Shown: positions 35,831 through 44,609 of the stretch, piece after piece
How positions within the stretch are numbered: position 1 is the first letter of the stretch
How the letters are laid out: each line of letters starts with the position of its first letter
Assembly (NCBI RefSeq): GCF_014851905.1
Contig: NZ_JACVAQ010000002.1
Location: 124,001 to 188,000, forward strand
Length of the DNA stretch: 64,000 bases
Origin: Pseudomonas sp. PDM14
GTDB taxonomy: Bacteria; Pseudomonadota; Gammaproteobacteria; Pseudomonadales; Pseudomonadaceae
Reading direction: 5' to 3'
Made by a program: the position numbers and the translations under genes
The notes under the pieces: model-generated
What the model was told of the DNA's origin: nothing
Seen by the model: only the letters and a program-made list of their open reading frames with translations
The model's database searches: none

Positions 35831-37042
35831 TTAAACGCGGGCGACGGTCATTGCCGCGCTGCCCCAGGTGGTGCGCCAGCGCTGCTTGACGCCATACAGG
35901 CCGAACCAGGCCAGTACCCCGAGGCTGGCGAACAGCCAGAGGCCGAGCTGGTAGGAACCGGTGGACTGCTTGATCGCGCCGAGCCCGGCGGTCAGACAGA
36001 AGCCGCCGATACCGCCGGCCATGCCGATCAGGCCGGTCATCACGCCGATTTCCTTGCGAAAGCGCTGCGGCACCAACTGGAACACCGCGCCGTTGCCGGC
36101 ACCGAGGCTGAGCATGGCGACCACGAACAGGGCCAGGGCGGCGAACGAGCTGGGCAGGTTGAAGCCGACCGCAACGATGCAGATCGAGGTGCAGGTGTAC
36201 ACCACCAGCAGCGTACGGATGCCGCCGATACGGTCGGCCAGGGCGCCGCCGAGCGGGCGCATCAGGCTGCCGGCGAACACGCAGGCGGCGGTGTAATAGC
36301 CGGCCTTGACCGGGTCGAAGCCGTACTGGTCGTGGAAGTAGCCGGGCAGGGTGCTGGCCAGGCCGAGGAAACCGCCGAAGGTCACGCTGTAGAACAGCAT
36401 GAACCACCAGCTGTCGCGGTCACCGAGGGCCTTGAGGTAGTCGGCCATGGATTTCACCGGCGGCCGCTCCGGGGCGTTGCGCGCCACGCTGGCGAAGATG
36501 ATCAGCACCAGGATCAGCGGGATCAGCGCCAGGCCGAACACGTTGCTCCAGCCGAACATCCCGGCCAGCAACGGGGCGAAGAGGGCGGCGAACACCGTGC
36601 CAGAGTTACCCGCGCCGGCGATGCCCATGGCCTTGCCCTGGTGTTGCGGCGGATACCACTGCGAGGCCAGCGGCAGGGCGACGGCGAAGGACGCACCGGC
36701 GAAGCCGAGGAACAGGCCGAGGAGCAGGGCCTGCTCGTAGGTTTTCACCCCGTGCACCCAGGCTACGGCCAAGGCGGCGATGACGATCACCTGGCCGACC
36801 AGACCGGCGCTTTTCGGTGAGGTGCGGTCGGCCAGCAGGCCCATGAGAAAACGCAGCACGGCACCGGCGAGGATCGGCGTGGCGACCATCATTGCCCGTT
36901 GCTGGGTGGTCAGGCCGAGGTCGGCGGCGATCTGCACACCGAGCGGGCCGAGCACGTACCAGACCATGAAACTCAGGTCGAAATAGAGAAAGGCGGCGAA
37001 CAGGGTCGGAGCATGGCCGGCTTTCCAGAAACTTGTATTCAT
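35831..37042 (-). CDS. MFS nitrate/nitrite transporter (NarK/NasA type)
   Basis: A 403-residue transporter with about 12 membrane helices. The N-terminal FAAFLYFDLSFMVWYVLGPLG and the glycine-rich nitrate-signature-like helices (GLGLSLGAGNGAVFQ region and GFAGASFAVALPLASQW) match the NarK/NasA nitrate porter family. It imports nitrate for assimilation. The start at 37042 lies downstream of a sigma-54 promoter and an ANTAR-type leader, matching the reductase operon. P. aeruginosa names this gene nasA, which conflicts with the reductase symbol used elsewhere, so no symbol is given. Confidence 0.93.
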   Translation of the reverse strand: MNTSFWKAGHAPTLFAAFLYFDLSFMVWYVLGPLGVQIAADLGLTTQQRAMMVATPILAGAVLRFLMGLLADRTSPKSAGLVGQVIVIAALAVAWVHGVKTYEQALLLGLFLGFAGASFAVALPLASQWYPPQHQGKAMGIAGAGNSGTVFAALFAPLLAGMFGWSNVFGLALIPLILVLIIFASVARNAPERPPVKSMADYLKALGDRDSWWFMLFYSVTFGGFLGLASTLPGYFHDQYGFDPVKAGYYTAACVFAGSLMRPLGGALADRIGGIRTLLVVYTCTSICIVAVGFNLPSSFAALALFVVAMLSLGAGNGAVFQLVPQRFRKEIGVMTGLIGMAGGIGGFCLTAGLGAIKQSTGSYQLGLWLFASLGVLAWFGLYGVKQRWRTTWGSAAMTVARV

Positions 37043-37243
37043 CCAACACCTCGTCAGCAGAATGGGGTCCCGGTTGGTGGCAACGCGCGATGATCGTGGG
37101 CATCGCGTGCCGCCACCGGCCGGGTCGGGCGGCTGCTTGTGGCATCCGCCCCTGAGGCCGAAGCCACAGCAGTTGGGAGAGCATTGCCGGCCGATGTCCG
37201 GATCGCGGTCCGTCGGCCCGCCCCATCGCTGGGGCCGAAACGC

Positions 37244-37297
37244 AAAAGGCGTCGCACCACCTGGCCGCTTGGGAGCGGGAGTGATGCGACGCCTTTG
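37244..37297 (-). terminator. Leader terminator of the nitrate transporter gene
   Basis: Minus strand AAAGGCGTCGCATCAC pairs with GTGGTGCGACGCCTTT (15 of 16 bp), with a 20-base loop that has its own CCGCT/AGCGG pairing, and is followed by TTTTGCG. It lies in the untranslated leader, about 200 bases before the start codon, and overlaps the P2 antiterminator hairpin. Confidence 0.8.
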
Positions 37298-37328
37298 TCG
37301 TGATTCTGGGCAACCGCCGTTGGATGCC
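37287..37328 (-). promoter_or_regulatory. ANTAR (NasR/NasT-type) antitermination RNA element, transporter gene
   Basis: Minus-strand leader. P1 (37328-37309) is GGCATCC-AACGGC-GGTTGCC with one mismatch; P2 (37300-37287) is CGAC-AAAGGC-GTCG. Both loops have six bases with A1 and G4. P2 shares the GGCGTCG bases with the leader terminator. P1 begins about five bases after the predicted sigma-54 transcription start. The P2 loop is identical to that of the reductase operon leader, so one regulator should act on both. Confidence 0.8.
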
Positions 37329-37343
37329 TGGTGATGTGCCTAC

Positions 37344-37360
37344 AGCAAGAGCCGGGCCAA
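37344..37360 (-). promoter_or_regulatory. Sigma-54 promoter of the nitrate transporter gene
   Basis: Minus strand TTGGCCCG-GCTC-TTGCT: the -24 element differs from TTGGCACG by one base and the -12 TTGCT is perfect, with correct spacing. The predicted start is near 37333. Confidence 0.78.
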
Positions 37361-37415
37361 GGCCGCGAAGGCCCTGAAACGCCGCTTTACAGCCACGGCC
37401 ATGAGCATTCCCCGG

Positions 37416-37456
37416 CTCAATACGGTGCGGTGAGGCGGTGCTCGCACCGTATTGAG
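37416..37456. repeat. Perfect 14-bp inverted repeat upstream of the transporter promoter
   Basis: CTCAATACGGTGCG (37416-37429) is perfectly inverted at 37443-37456 with a 13-base spacer. It lies 8 bases after the stop of the cytochrome c gene and about 55-95 bp upstream of the sigma-54 -24 element. It could be a terminator-like hairpin (no T tract) or an upstream activator site, a normal distance for a sigma-54 enhancer. The sequence does not closely match the NtrC consensus. Confidence 0.6.
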
Positions 37457-37463
37457 GCGATGT

Positions 37464-37943
37464 TCAGGGCGCAGGAGGCGCGGGGAACTGCACCACCGGA
37501 GTCAGCGCGGCCTGGCCGGGCGGCAGCGCAGTCGGTGCAGGGTTGCCCGCCGGGCCAAGGGCGACGACGAAGCGGTAGATGCTGCGCAGGTCGTCTTCCT
37601 CCATCAGGTGCAGGGATTGGTTGGGCATCGGCGGGCGGTAGTTGGCCTTGCGCGCCAGTGCTAGCCACTGCGCTTCGCCGAGGCGTGGCAGCAGCAGGCG
37701 CAGGTTACTGGCGTAGGTGGTGCCCCAGGGGCCGCTCCAGCCCAGCGAGTCGCCCTGCAGCCAGGTGCGTTCCGGCACCTGGTAAGGCGCCATGGAGTAG
37801 CCAGCGGTGTGGCAGTCGTTGCAGCCGGATACCTGCACCAGGTAGCGGCCGCGCTCGATGGAGGGTTCGCCCTGGGCCAGGGCGCAGAACCCGGCCAGGC
37901 AGGTGGCGAGGGTGAGACGGAAGAGGGAGTGGGTGACGGTCAT
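37464..37943 (-). CDS. Small exported c-type cytochrome
   Basis: A 159-residue periplasmic cytochrome c. Start at 37943 (MTVTHSLFRLTLATCLAGFCALAQG) gives a signal peptide. The haem-binding motif CNDCH is near residue 40 of the precursor, inside RYLVQVSGCNDCHTAGY, and the distal Met is probably in YRPPMPNQSLHLM. A Pro/Ala-rich tail ends the protein. The family is often found next to oxidoreductases or as a small electron carrier. It lies upstream of the nitrate transporter on the same strand, but the intervening hairpin and sigma-54 promoter indicate separate transcription. Confidence 0.9.
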   Translation of the reverse strand: MTVTHSLFRLTLATCLAGFCALAQGEPSIERGRYLVQVSGCNDCHTAGYSMAPYQVPERTWLQGDSLGWSGPWGTTYASNLRLLLPRLGEAQWLALARKANYRPPMPNQSLHLMEEDDLRSIYRFVVALGPAGNPAPTALPPGQAALTPVVQFPAPPAP

Positions 37944-38040
37944 GCGGGTCGTTCCTGTGTGCCGCGTTGAAGTGACGGGCACCTTGTAACAACCGATCGT
38001 TCACCAATGGTTCACGGCCGCGGGTGAGGCCGAGCAAGGC

Positions 38041-38481
38041 TCAGTCCAGCCAGTTGACCTCGGGGAACAGCGCGCGGAAGGCGTCGGGCATGGTGGTGAC
38101 CTTGCCGTGGCGGTAGTCGAAGAACACGAAGCCGGACTTCGCCAGGGCGATCAGCGTGCCGTCGGCCGGGCGGCTGATGCGGAATATGATATCGCCGCCG
38201 TAGCGGTTGAAGTCCATCACGCCGATCTCGAAGAGCAGTTGGTCGCGGGCGTGGGATTCGGCGCGGTACATGGTCGCCAGGTCGGTGACGATGATGCCGT
38301 CGGCCTCGGCCGCTTCCTTGATGCCGAAGTCGAAGAGAAAGCGGGCCCGCGCTTCGGAAATCATCGAGATCATCGAATCGTTGCCCAGGTGGTTGCTGGC
38401 GTTGATGTCGGTGCTGCGCACGGTCATGTGGGTGCTGTAGCAGAACTGCCGGGTGGAGAAATCGAGGGTGATGCGCGCCAT
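38041..38481 (-). CDS. Hotdog-fold acyl-CoA thioesterase (4HBT type)
   Basis: A 146-residue protein of the 4-hydroxybenzoyl-CoA thioesterase/YbgC-like group: RSTDINASNHLGNDSMISMISEARARF matches the catalytic helix region, where Asp and Asn/His residues sit, and FNRYGGDIIFRI matches a central strand. It would hydrolyse short or medium acyl-CoA thioesters. Start at 38481 gives the normal length although the frame is open far upstream across the divergent transporter gene. It has no operon partner. Confidence 0.85.
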   Translation of the reverse strand: MARITLDFSTRQFCYSTHMTVRSTDINASNHLGNDSMISMISEARARFLFDFGIKEAAEADGIIVTDLATMYRAESHARDQLLFEIGVMDFNRYGGDIIFRISRPADGTLIALAKSGFVFFDYRHGKVTTMPDAFRALFPEVNWLD

Positions 38482-38595
38482 GACAACTGCCTGAACGGGG
38501 GGAGAGGTGCGTAGTCTACCCGTGGCAGGCGTGTGCGGAAGCATTGCCGGAGTGAATGGGCCGCGGCTAGTCTGCGTGCAGAAAAGGGAGACGAC

Positions 38596-39327
38596 ATGGA
38601 CAGTGCAACCATCCTGGCCGCCGGCCTGTGGGGCCTGCTGGCGGCGAGCAGCCTGCTGGTCGGCGCGGCCATCGGCGTGTTCTGCGCGCTGCCGCGCAAG
38701 GTGGTGGCGTCGATCATGGCCTACGGCAGTGGCGTGCTGATCGCCGCCATCTGCTTCGAGCAGATTCCCGAGGCGCGCCGTCTGGGCGGCGACCTGCCGA
38801 CGCTGATCGGCATGTGTGCCGGTGGCGTGGTGTTCGTGCTCGCCAGTCAATGGCTGGAACACCTGCAGCAGCACCGGCGAAACACGGTGGGCAAGGGCTC
38901 GATCCTCGGCCTGCTGATCGCCGCCGGGGCTTTTCTCGACGGCATTCCGGAATCCCTCGGCCTGGGCCTCGGGCTGCTCGATGGTGGCTCGGTAAGCAGC
39001 ATGCTGCTGGTGGCGATCTTCCTCTCCAACCTGCCCGAGGGCCTGGCCAGCGCCAGCGGGTTGCGTGAGGAAGGCCACAGCCGGCGCTGGATCTTCCTGT
39101 TGTGGGGCGCCATCGTGCTGCTCTCCGGGCTGGCGGCGATGTCCGGCCCGGCCCTGTTCGCCGACCTGCCGCCGCACTGGCTGGCAGTGGCGCTGGGGTT
39201 CTCCGCGGGGGCGGTGCTGTGCATGCTGGTCGATACGCTGATCCCCGAAGCCTTTGCCGAGACCCATGCGCTCACCGGTTTGATCACCCTGGCCGGGTTC
39301 ATGACCGCACTGGCCATCGGCGGTTAG
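38596..39327 (+). CDS. ZIP family divalent metal transporter
   Basis: A 243-residue inner membrane protein with about eight hydrophobic helices. Signature segments for ZIP permeases are [11 protein letters not shown] and [14 protein letters not shown], which contribute metal-binding residues in the two central helices, here with Glu and Asn in place of some of the usual His residues. It probably transports zinc or a similar ion; direction cannot be inferred. The ATG at 38596 has GGGAG upstream. It is the gene just before pyrF, on the same strand, but pyrF has its own promoter-like sequence. Confidence 0.88.
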   Translation: MDSATILAAGLWGLLAASSLLVGAAIGVFCALPRKVVASIMAYGSGVLIAAICFEQIPEARRLGGDLPTLIGMCAGGVVFVLASQWLEHLQQHRRNTVGKGSILGLLIAAGAFLDGIPESLGLGLGLLDGGSVSSMLLVAIFLSNLPEGLASASGLREEGHSRRWIFLLWGAIVLLSGLAAMSGPALFADLPPHWLAVALGFSAGAVLCMLVDTLIPEAFAETHALTGLITLAGFMTALAIGG

Positions 39328-39347
39328 TCGGGCGAGCCGTCGCCGCT

Positions 39348-39376
39348 CTGACGGCGGCGGCGGGTTTCGCTACAAT
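39348..39376 (+). promoter_or_regulatory. Sigma-70 promoter of pyrF
   Basis: CTGACG (39348-39353), 17 bases, then TACAAT (39371-39376): four of six and five of six matches to the -35 and -10 consensus with ideal spacing, 33 bp before the pyrF start codon. Confidence 0.55.
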
Positions 39377-39409
39377 GCGCGGCGTTTTCGACCCGCCTGT
39401 GAGCCCGCC

Positions 39410-40105
39410 ATGTCCTGCCAGACCCCGATCATCGTTGCCCTCGACTTTCCTTCCCGTGACGCAGCCCTGGCGCTGGCCGATCAGCTCGACCCGAAATTGT
39501 GCCGGGTCAAGGTGGGCAAGGAGCTGTTCACCAGCTGCGCGTCGGAGATCGTCGGTACCCTGCGCGAGCGCGGCTTCGAGGTGTTCCTCGATCTGAAATT
39601 CCATGACATCCCCAACACCACGGCGATGGCGGTCAAGGCTGCCGCCGAGATGGGCGTGTGGATGGTCAACGTGCACTGCTCCGGCGGCCTGCGCATGATG
39701 GCGGCCTGCCGCGAGACCCTCGATGCCTTCAACGGCCCGAAACCGCTGCTGATCGGCGTGACCGTGCTGACCAGCATGGAACGCGAGGACCTGGCCGGTA
39801 TCGGTCTGGACATCGAACCGCAGGAGCAGGTGCTGCGCCTCGCCGCGCTGGCCCAGCGTGCCGGCATGGACGGCCTGGTCTGTTCTGCCCAGGAAGCACC
39901 GGCGCTGAAAGCCGCGCACCCGGCACTGCAACTGGTCACCCCCGGCATTCGCCCGGCCGGCAGCGCGCAGGACGACCAGCGCCGTATCCTTACCCCGGCA
40001 CAGGCGCTGCAGGCCGGTTCGGATTACCTGGTTATCGGTCGCCCGATCAGCCAGGCAGCCGATCCCGCCAAGGCGCTGGCGGACATCGTCGCCGAGCTGG
40101 CTTGA
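39410..40105 (+). CDS. pyrF: Orotidine 5'-phosphate decarboxylase
   Basis: A 231-residue OMP decarboxylase, last step of de novo UMP synthesis. The catalytic Asp-Lys-Asp set is visible in [12 protein letters not shown], the N-terminal [11 protein letters not shown] provides another active site Asp, and [16 protein letters not shown] near the C-terminus is the phosphate-binding motif. Length fits the bacterial family. The start at 39410 has a TACAAT -10 box 33 bp upstream. A palindromic repeat lies between it and the convergent oxidoreductase gene. Confidence 0.98.
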   Translation: MSCQTPIIVALDFPSRDAALALADQLDPKLCRVKVGKELFTSCASEIVGTLRERGFEVFLDLKFHDIPNTTAMAVKAAAEMGVWMVNVHCSGGLRMMAACRETLDAFNGPKPLLIGVTVLTSMEREDLAGIGLDIEPQEQVLRLAALAQRAGMDGLVCSAQEAPALKAAHPALQLVTPGIRPAGSAQDDQRRILTPAQALQAGSDYLVIGRPISQAADPAKALADIVAELA

Positions 40106-40160
40106 TACTTCTTTATAAGGGTTTTCCGGGCTGAGATGCCGGGGCCGGCATGTCGCTCGG

Positions 40161-40262
40161 CGTAGGGCGGGTTAGCTAAAGGCGTAGCCCGCGAGCGCAG
40201 TAGATACAGCTCGACGTTTGGCCGTGCAGGTGGGTTACGCCGCTACGCGGCTAACCCACCTG
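40161..40262. repeat. Intergenic repeat with GGTGGGTTA/TAACCCACC palindrome
   Basis: The segment begins CGTAGGGCGGGTTAGC and ends in an imperfect palindrome (40229-40260) with arms GGTGGGTTA and TAACCCACC enclosing GCCGC-TA-CGCGGC-like pairing. It separates convergent pyrF and the oxidoreductase gene and may end both transcripts. Its first bases match those of the repeat at 35760. Confidence 0.6.
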
Positions 40263-40284
40263 ACGACAGCCTGCAGCTTTAGCC

Positions 40285-41289
40285 TCAGCGAACCTTGAGT
40301 ACCAGCTTGCCGAAGTTCTCGCCGCTGAACAGCTTGCCCAGGGTTTCCGGGAAGGTTTCCAGCCCTTCGACGATGTCTTCCTTGCTCTTCAGCTTGCCGG
40401 CTGCCATCCAGCCGCCCATTTCCTTGGCGGCATCGGCGAACTGCGCGGCGTAGTCCATCACCACGAAGCCCTCCATGCGTGCGCGGTTGACCAGCAGCGA
40501 CAGGTAGTTGGCCGGGCCTTTGACGTTTTCCTTGTTGTTGTACTGGCTGATCGCACCGCAGATGACGATGCGCGCCTTCGGCGCGATGCGGGTCAGTACG
40601 GCGTCGAGGATCTCGCCGCCGACGTTGTCGAAGTACACGTCCACGCCTTTCGGGCACTCGCGCTTGAGGCCGGCGTGCAGGTCTTCATTCTTGTAGTCGA
40701 TCACGCCGTCGAAGCCGAGCTCGTCGGTCAGCAGCTTGCACTTCTCGGCCCCGCCGGCGATGCCGATCACGCGGCAGCCCTTGATCTTGGCGATCTGCCC
40801 GACCACGCTGCCGACCGCACCGGCGGCGCCGGAAATCACCACGGTGTCGCCTTCTTTCGGCTGGCCAACGTCGAGGAAGGCGAAGTAGGCGGTCATGCCG
40901 GTCATACCCAGCGCGGAGAGGTACAGCGGCAGCGGCGCGCGGTTCGGGTCGACCTTGTAGAAGCCGCGCGGCTCGCCGAGGAAATAGTCCTGCACGCCGA
41001 GCGCGCCGTTCACGTGGTCCCCCACGGCGAAGTCCGGGTGCTGCGAGGCGATCACCTTGCCGACGCCGAGTGCACGCATTACCTCGCCGATGCCGACCGG
41101 AGGAATGTACGACTTGGCGTCGTTCATCCAACCGCGCATGGCCGGGTCCAGCGACAGGTAGAGGTTTTCCACCAGAATCTGTTTCGGACCCGGTTCGCCG
41201 ACCGGGTTTTCCACGTAGGAGAAGGTGTCGCGTGTGGCAGCGCCGACCGGGCGGTTGGCGAGCAGGAACTGGCGATTGATCTGGGACAT
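40285..41289 (-). CDS. NADP-dependent medium-chain oxidoreductase (CurA/leukotriene B4 dehydrogenase-like)
   Basis: A 334-residue zinc-free MDR enzyme. The cofactor motif is ISGAAGAVGSVVGQIAKIKG, and the N-terminal LSLDPAMRGWMNDAKSYIPP is characteristic of the prostaglandin reductase/CurA group, which reduces alpha,beta-unsaturated ketones and aldehydes with NADPH. It carries none of the zinc-ligand Cys clusters of alcohol dehydrogenases. ATG at 41289 is the obvious start. It is divergent from the SDR gene across a 221-bp intergenic region, in which I see no clear operator. Confidence 0.92.
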   Translation of the reverse strand: MSQINRQFLLANRPVGAATRDTFSYVENPVGEPGPKQILVENLYLSLDPAMRGWMNDAKSYIPPVGIGEVMRALGVGKVIASQHPDFAVGDHVNGALGVQDYFLGEPRGFYKVDPNRAPLPLYLSALGMTGMTAYFAFLDVGQPKEGDTVVISGAAGAVGSVVGQIAKIKGCRVIGIAGGAEKCKLLTDELGFDGVIDYKNEDLHAGLKRECPKGVDVYFDNVGGEILDAVLTRIAPKARIVICGAISQYNNKENVKGPANYLSLLVNRARMEGFVVMDYAAQFADAAKEMGGWMAAGKLKSKEDIVEGLETFPETLGKLFSGENFGKLVLKVR

Positions 41290-41510
41290 GGCAGTGACTC
41301 CGAAAGAGAAGCAGTGGTGATAGCGCTCGAGGCATCAATGGGCAAGTTTTGTCGCTCTACCGAATGCCTGAGTATGATTTTTGATGATTGCTCACGCGGC
41401 TCTCTATCATTCGTTTGGATGAAGCGCTCACCGCAGCCCTGATAGTGCTGCCGCCGGCGTTTCGCGCTGGCTAGACTTCGCTCACTTCAACGCCCTGCGA
41501 GGACGCAGCA

Positions 41511-42272
41511 ATGAGCATGAGTTTTTCCGGCAAAGTCGCCCAGGTCACTGGCGCCGCGGCAGGTATCGGTCGCGCTACCGCCCAGGCATTCGCTGCCCAG
41601 GGCCTGCAGGTCGTGGTCTCCGACGTGGACGTGGCTGGCGGTGAAGGCACCGTTCAACTGATCCGCGACGCCGGTGGCGATGCCGTGTTCGTGCGCTGCG
41701 ACGTGACCCGCGAAGCCGAGGTCAAGGTGCTCATGGAGCGCACCCTGGCCGCCTATGGCCGCCTGGACTATGCCTTCAACAACGCCGGCATCGAGATCGA
41801 AAAGGGCAAAATCGCCGAAGGCAGCGAGGAAGAGTACGACGCGATCATGGGCGTCAACGTCAAGGGCGTGTGGCTGTGCATGAAGCACCAGATCCCGCTG
41901 ATGCTGGCCCAGGGCGGCGGCGCCATCGTCAACACCGCATCGGTTGCCGGTGTGATGGCCGCGCCGAAGATGAGCATCTACGCCGCTTCCAAGCACGCAG
42001 TGATCGGCCTGACCAAGTCGGCCGCAGTGGAATACGCGAAGAAGAAAATCCGCGTCAACGCCGTGTGCCCGGCGGTGATCGATACCGACATGTTCCGCCG
42101 CGCCTACGAGGCCGATCCGCGCAAGGCCGAGTTCGCCGCTGCCATGCACCCGGTCGGACGTATCGGCAAGGTCGAGGAAATCGCCACTGGCGTGCTTTAT
42201 CTCTGCTGCGACGGTGCCGGGTTCACCACTGGGCACTCGCTGCTCCTCGATGGCGGCGCAACCATCATCTGA
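41511..42272 (+). CDS. Short-chain dehydrogenase/reductase
   Basis: A 253-residue classical SDR. TGAAAGIG is the cofactor motif, NNAG the structural motif, and the Ser of TASVAG with YAASK supply the catalytic triad; Asp in SDVDV at the second strand suggests NAD(H) preference. It ends with the usual DGG (LLLDGGATII). Two ATGs lie close together (41511 and 41517); GAGGA upstream suits the first. A strong terminator follows. The substrate, an alcohol or ketone, is not predictable. It is divergent from an NADP oxidoreductase. Confidence 0.92.
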   Translation: MSMSFSGKVAQVTGAAAGIGRATAQAFAAQGLQVVVSDVDVAGGEGTVQLIRDAGGDAVFVRCDVTREAEVKVLMERTLAAYGRLDYAFNNAGIEIEKGKIAEGSEEEYDAIMGVNVKGVWLCMKHQIPLMLAQGGGAIVNTASVAGVMAAPKMSIYAASKHAVIGLTKSAAVEYAKKKIRVNAVCPAVIDTDMFRRAYEADPRKAEFAAAMHPVGRIGKVEEIATGVLYLCCDGAGFTTGHSLLLDGGATII

Positions 42273-42282
42273 TTCAGCCGAA

Positions 42283-42306
42283 AGGGCGCCGCAAGGCGCC
42301 TTTTTT
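42283..42306 (+). terminator. Intrinsic terminator of the SDR gene
   Basis: GGCGCC-GCAA-GGCGCC flanked by AAAG and CTTTTTT, 14 bases after the SDR stop codon. Confidence 0.85.
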
Positions 42307-42413
42307 GCATTCTGTTACAGCGCTGGCCGCCCCTTGGCGCGTAAAGACAGTTACAAGAGGGGCCGTCTTCATAAAGAATCGGAACCCCGTTTCGATTTCG
42401 GAGAACAATAAGA

Positions 42414-43310
42414 ATGACCGCTAGTCCCCTGCTGACCGCTTTCCTACCCATCGCTCTGGGCATCATCATGCTTGGGCTGGGTCTGTCGCTGACCCTGGCG
42501 GACTTTGCCCGGGTGGCGAAATTCCCCAAACCCGTGCTCATCGGTCTGGCCTGCCAGATCATCCTGTTACCGCTGCTGTGCTTCTTCATCGCCAAGGGCT
42601 TCGGTCTGGCGCCGGCCCTGGCGGTCGGCCTGATGCTGCTGGCGGCCTCGCCGGGCGGCACCTCGGCCAACCTCTACAGCCACCTGGCGCACGGTGACGT
42701 GGCGCTGAACATCACCCTGACCGCGGTCAACTCGGTGATCGCGGTGCTGACCATGCCCTTCATCGTCAACCTGTCGCTGCAGTACTTCATGACGGCCGAT
42801 CAGGCGCTGCCGCTGCAGTTCACCAAGGTCATCCAGGTGTTCGCCATCGTGCTCGGCCCGGTGGTGATCGGCATGCTCATCCGCAGCCGCTTCCCCGGTT
42901 TTGCCGCGCGCATGGACAAGCCGGTGAAGATCGGTTCGGCGCTGTTCCTGGTGCTGGTAATCGTGCTGGCCTTCGTCAAGGACTGGCAGACCGTGGTCGA
43001 GTACGCCCCGGTGGTCGGTGCTGCGGCGCTGGTGTTCAACGTGGTCAGCCTCGGCGTCGGCTACTTCGTGCCACGCCTGCTCAAGCTGCCGCTGCGTCAG
43101 GCGGTGGCTATCGGCATGGAAATCGGCATTCACAACGGCACCCTGGCCATCGCCCTGGCGCTCAGCCCGATGCTGCTGAACAACCCGACCATGGGCATTC
43201 CGGCGGCGATCTACAGCTTCATCATGTTCTTCACCGCCGCGGCGTTCGGCTGGTGGGTCAACTTCGCCCACGGCAAGCAGCTGGCGGCAGAAGCGGCACG
43301 CGCGGAGTGA
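42414..43310 (+). CDS. Bile acid:sodium symporter family (BASS) transporter
   Basis: A 298-residue membrane protein with about nine or ten helices. Features of the BASS family include LGIIMLGLGLSLTLADF near the start, LLAASPGGTSANLYSHLAHGD in the sodium-binding region, and GMEIGIHNGTLAIALAL near the second crossover. In bacteria such proteins carry organic anions, for example pantoate or pyruvate-like acids, with sodium. Substrate unknown. It sits between two terminators, so it is a single-gene transcript. Confidence 0.92.
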   Translation: MTASPLLTAFLPIALGIIMLGLGLSLTLADFARVAKFPKPVLIGLACQIILLPLLCFFIAKGFGLAPALAVGLMLLAASPGGTSANLYSHLAHGDVALNITLTAVNSVIAVLTMPFIVNLSLQYFMTADQALPLQFTKVIQVFAIVLGPVVIGMLIRSRFPGFAARMDKPVKIGSALFLVLVIVLAFVKDWQTVVEYAPVVGAAALVFNVVSLGVGYFVPRLLKLPLRQAVAIGMEIGIHNGTLAIALALSPMLLNNPTMGIPAAIYSFIMFFTAAAFGWWVNFAHGKQLAAEAARAE

Positions 43311-43326
43311 GTTTGCGCTAGAGACG

Positions 43327-43354
43327 AAAAAGCCCGGCAATGCCGGGCTTTTTT
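43327..43354. terminator. Bidirectional terminator (BASS / BenE)
   Basis: AAAAAGCCCGGC-AAT-GCCGGGCTTTTTT, usable on both strands, between the convergent BASS and BenE genes. Confidence 0.9.
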
Positions 43355-43409
43355 GTGGTCGTTTGCAGGCTGGTGCGCGGAACGCCCCTACGGTCGATAC
43401 CGCATGGGC

Positions 43410-44600
43410 TCAGCGCTTGCGCGCATTGAGGATCAGCAGGGTCAGGCCGCCGGCGATCAGGCCCCAGAAGGCTGAACCGATACCCACCAGGGTCATGCCC
43501 GAAGCGGTGACCATGAAGGTGATCAGCGCGGCGTCGCGTTCGCCGGGTTCGTTCATCGCCTGGGCCAGGCCATTGCCGATCGAGCCCAGCAGCGCCAGGG
43601 CGGCGATGGACAGCACAAGAGCAGCGGGCAGGGCGGCGAAGAGTGCGGCCAGGGTGGCGGCGAATACGCCGGCGATGCAGTTGAACACGCCACACCAGAC
43701 CGCGGCGGTGTAGCGCTTCTGCGGATTCTCATGGGCTTCCTTGCCGGTGCAGATCGCCGCGCTGATCGCCGCCAGGTTGATCCCGTGGGAGCCGAATGGC
43801 GCCAGCAGCACCGAGGCCAGACCGGTGGTGGCAATCAGCGGCGACGGTGGAATGTGGTAGCCATCGGCGCGTAGCACGGCAATGCCGGGTATGTTCTGCG
43901 AGGCCATGGCGACCACGAACAGCGGCAGGCCGATGCTGATCGCCGCGCTCAGGGAAAAACTCGGCGTGGTCCATACCGGCATCGCCACCTGCAGTTTGAA
44001 GTGGCTGAAATCGAGCAGGCCGAGGATGCCTGCCAACGCGCCGCCGACCAACAGCGCAGCGAGGATCGCATAGCGCGGCAGCAGGCGCTTGCCGAACAGG
44101 AAGGTGAAGAACATCGCCAGTACCAGCGCGGTGCTGTGCTGCGCGGCGACGAAGATCTCGCTGCCGATGCGAAACAGAATGCCGGCCAGCAGTGCCGCAG
44201 CCAGCGAGGCTGGCAGATGACGCATGACCCGCTCGAAGGCACCGGACAGGCCGAGCAGGGCGAGCAACACCGCGCAGACCACGAAGGCGCCGATGGCCTC
44301 GGGGTAGGTCACGCCCGGCAGGCTGGTGATCAGCAGCGCCGCGCCCGGCGTCGACCAGGCCACCACGATGGGTGAGCGATAGCGCAGCGACAGGCCGATG
44401 GTGCAAAGACCCATGCCGATCGACAGCGCCCACAGCCAGGAGGAAATCTGCTCGGTGCTCAGGCCCGCGGCCTGGCCAGCCTGGAACATCAGCACCAGCG
44501 AGCTGGTGTAGCCGGTGAGCATGGCGACGAAGCCGGCGACTACCGCCGACGGCGAGGAGTCGGCGAAGGGGCGAAGGCGAACGACTTCTGCGGATTTCAT
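43410..44600 (-). CDS. BenE family benzoate/H+ symporter-type transporter
   Basis: A 396-residue inner membrane protein with 12 or more predicted helices. Family features include VVAGFVAMLTGYTSSLVLMFQAGQAAG at the N-terminus, TPGAALL, VVAMASQNIPGIAVLRA and FGSHGINLAAISAAIC, all typical of BenE proteins of the nucleobase-ascorbate fold. No benzoate catabolic genes are nearby, so the substrate may be another carboxylate. It ends 10 bases before... the upstream LysE gene's stop lies only 9 bases from its start codon, so lysE-type and benE-type genes form one leftward transcript. Confidence 0.92.
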   Translation of the reverse strand: MKSAEVVRLRPFADSSPSAVVAGFVAMLTGYTSSLVLMFQAGQAAGLSTEQISSWLWALSIGMGLCTIGLSLRYRSPIVVAWSTPGAALLITSLPGVTYPEAIGAFVVCAVLLALLGLSGAFERVMRHLPASLAAALLAGILFRIGSEIFVAAQHSTALVLAMFFTFLFGKRLLPRYAILAALLVGGALAGILGLLDFSHFKLQVAMPVWTTPSFSLSAAISIGLPLFVVAMASQNIPGIAVLRADGYHIPPSPLIATTGLASVLLAPFGSHGINLAAISAAICTGKEAHENPQKRYTAAVWCGVFNCIAGVFAATLAALFAALPAALVLSIAALALLGSIGNGLAQAMNEPGERDAALITFMVTASGMTLVGIGSAFWGLIAGGLTLLILNARKR

Positions 44601-44609
44601 CAGTGCTTC

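Noticed and set aside
41290..41510. An operator between the divergent oxidoreductase and SDR genes
   Set aside because: No palindrome or repeat of useful length was found; only weak AT-rich stretches.
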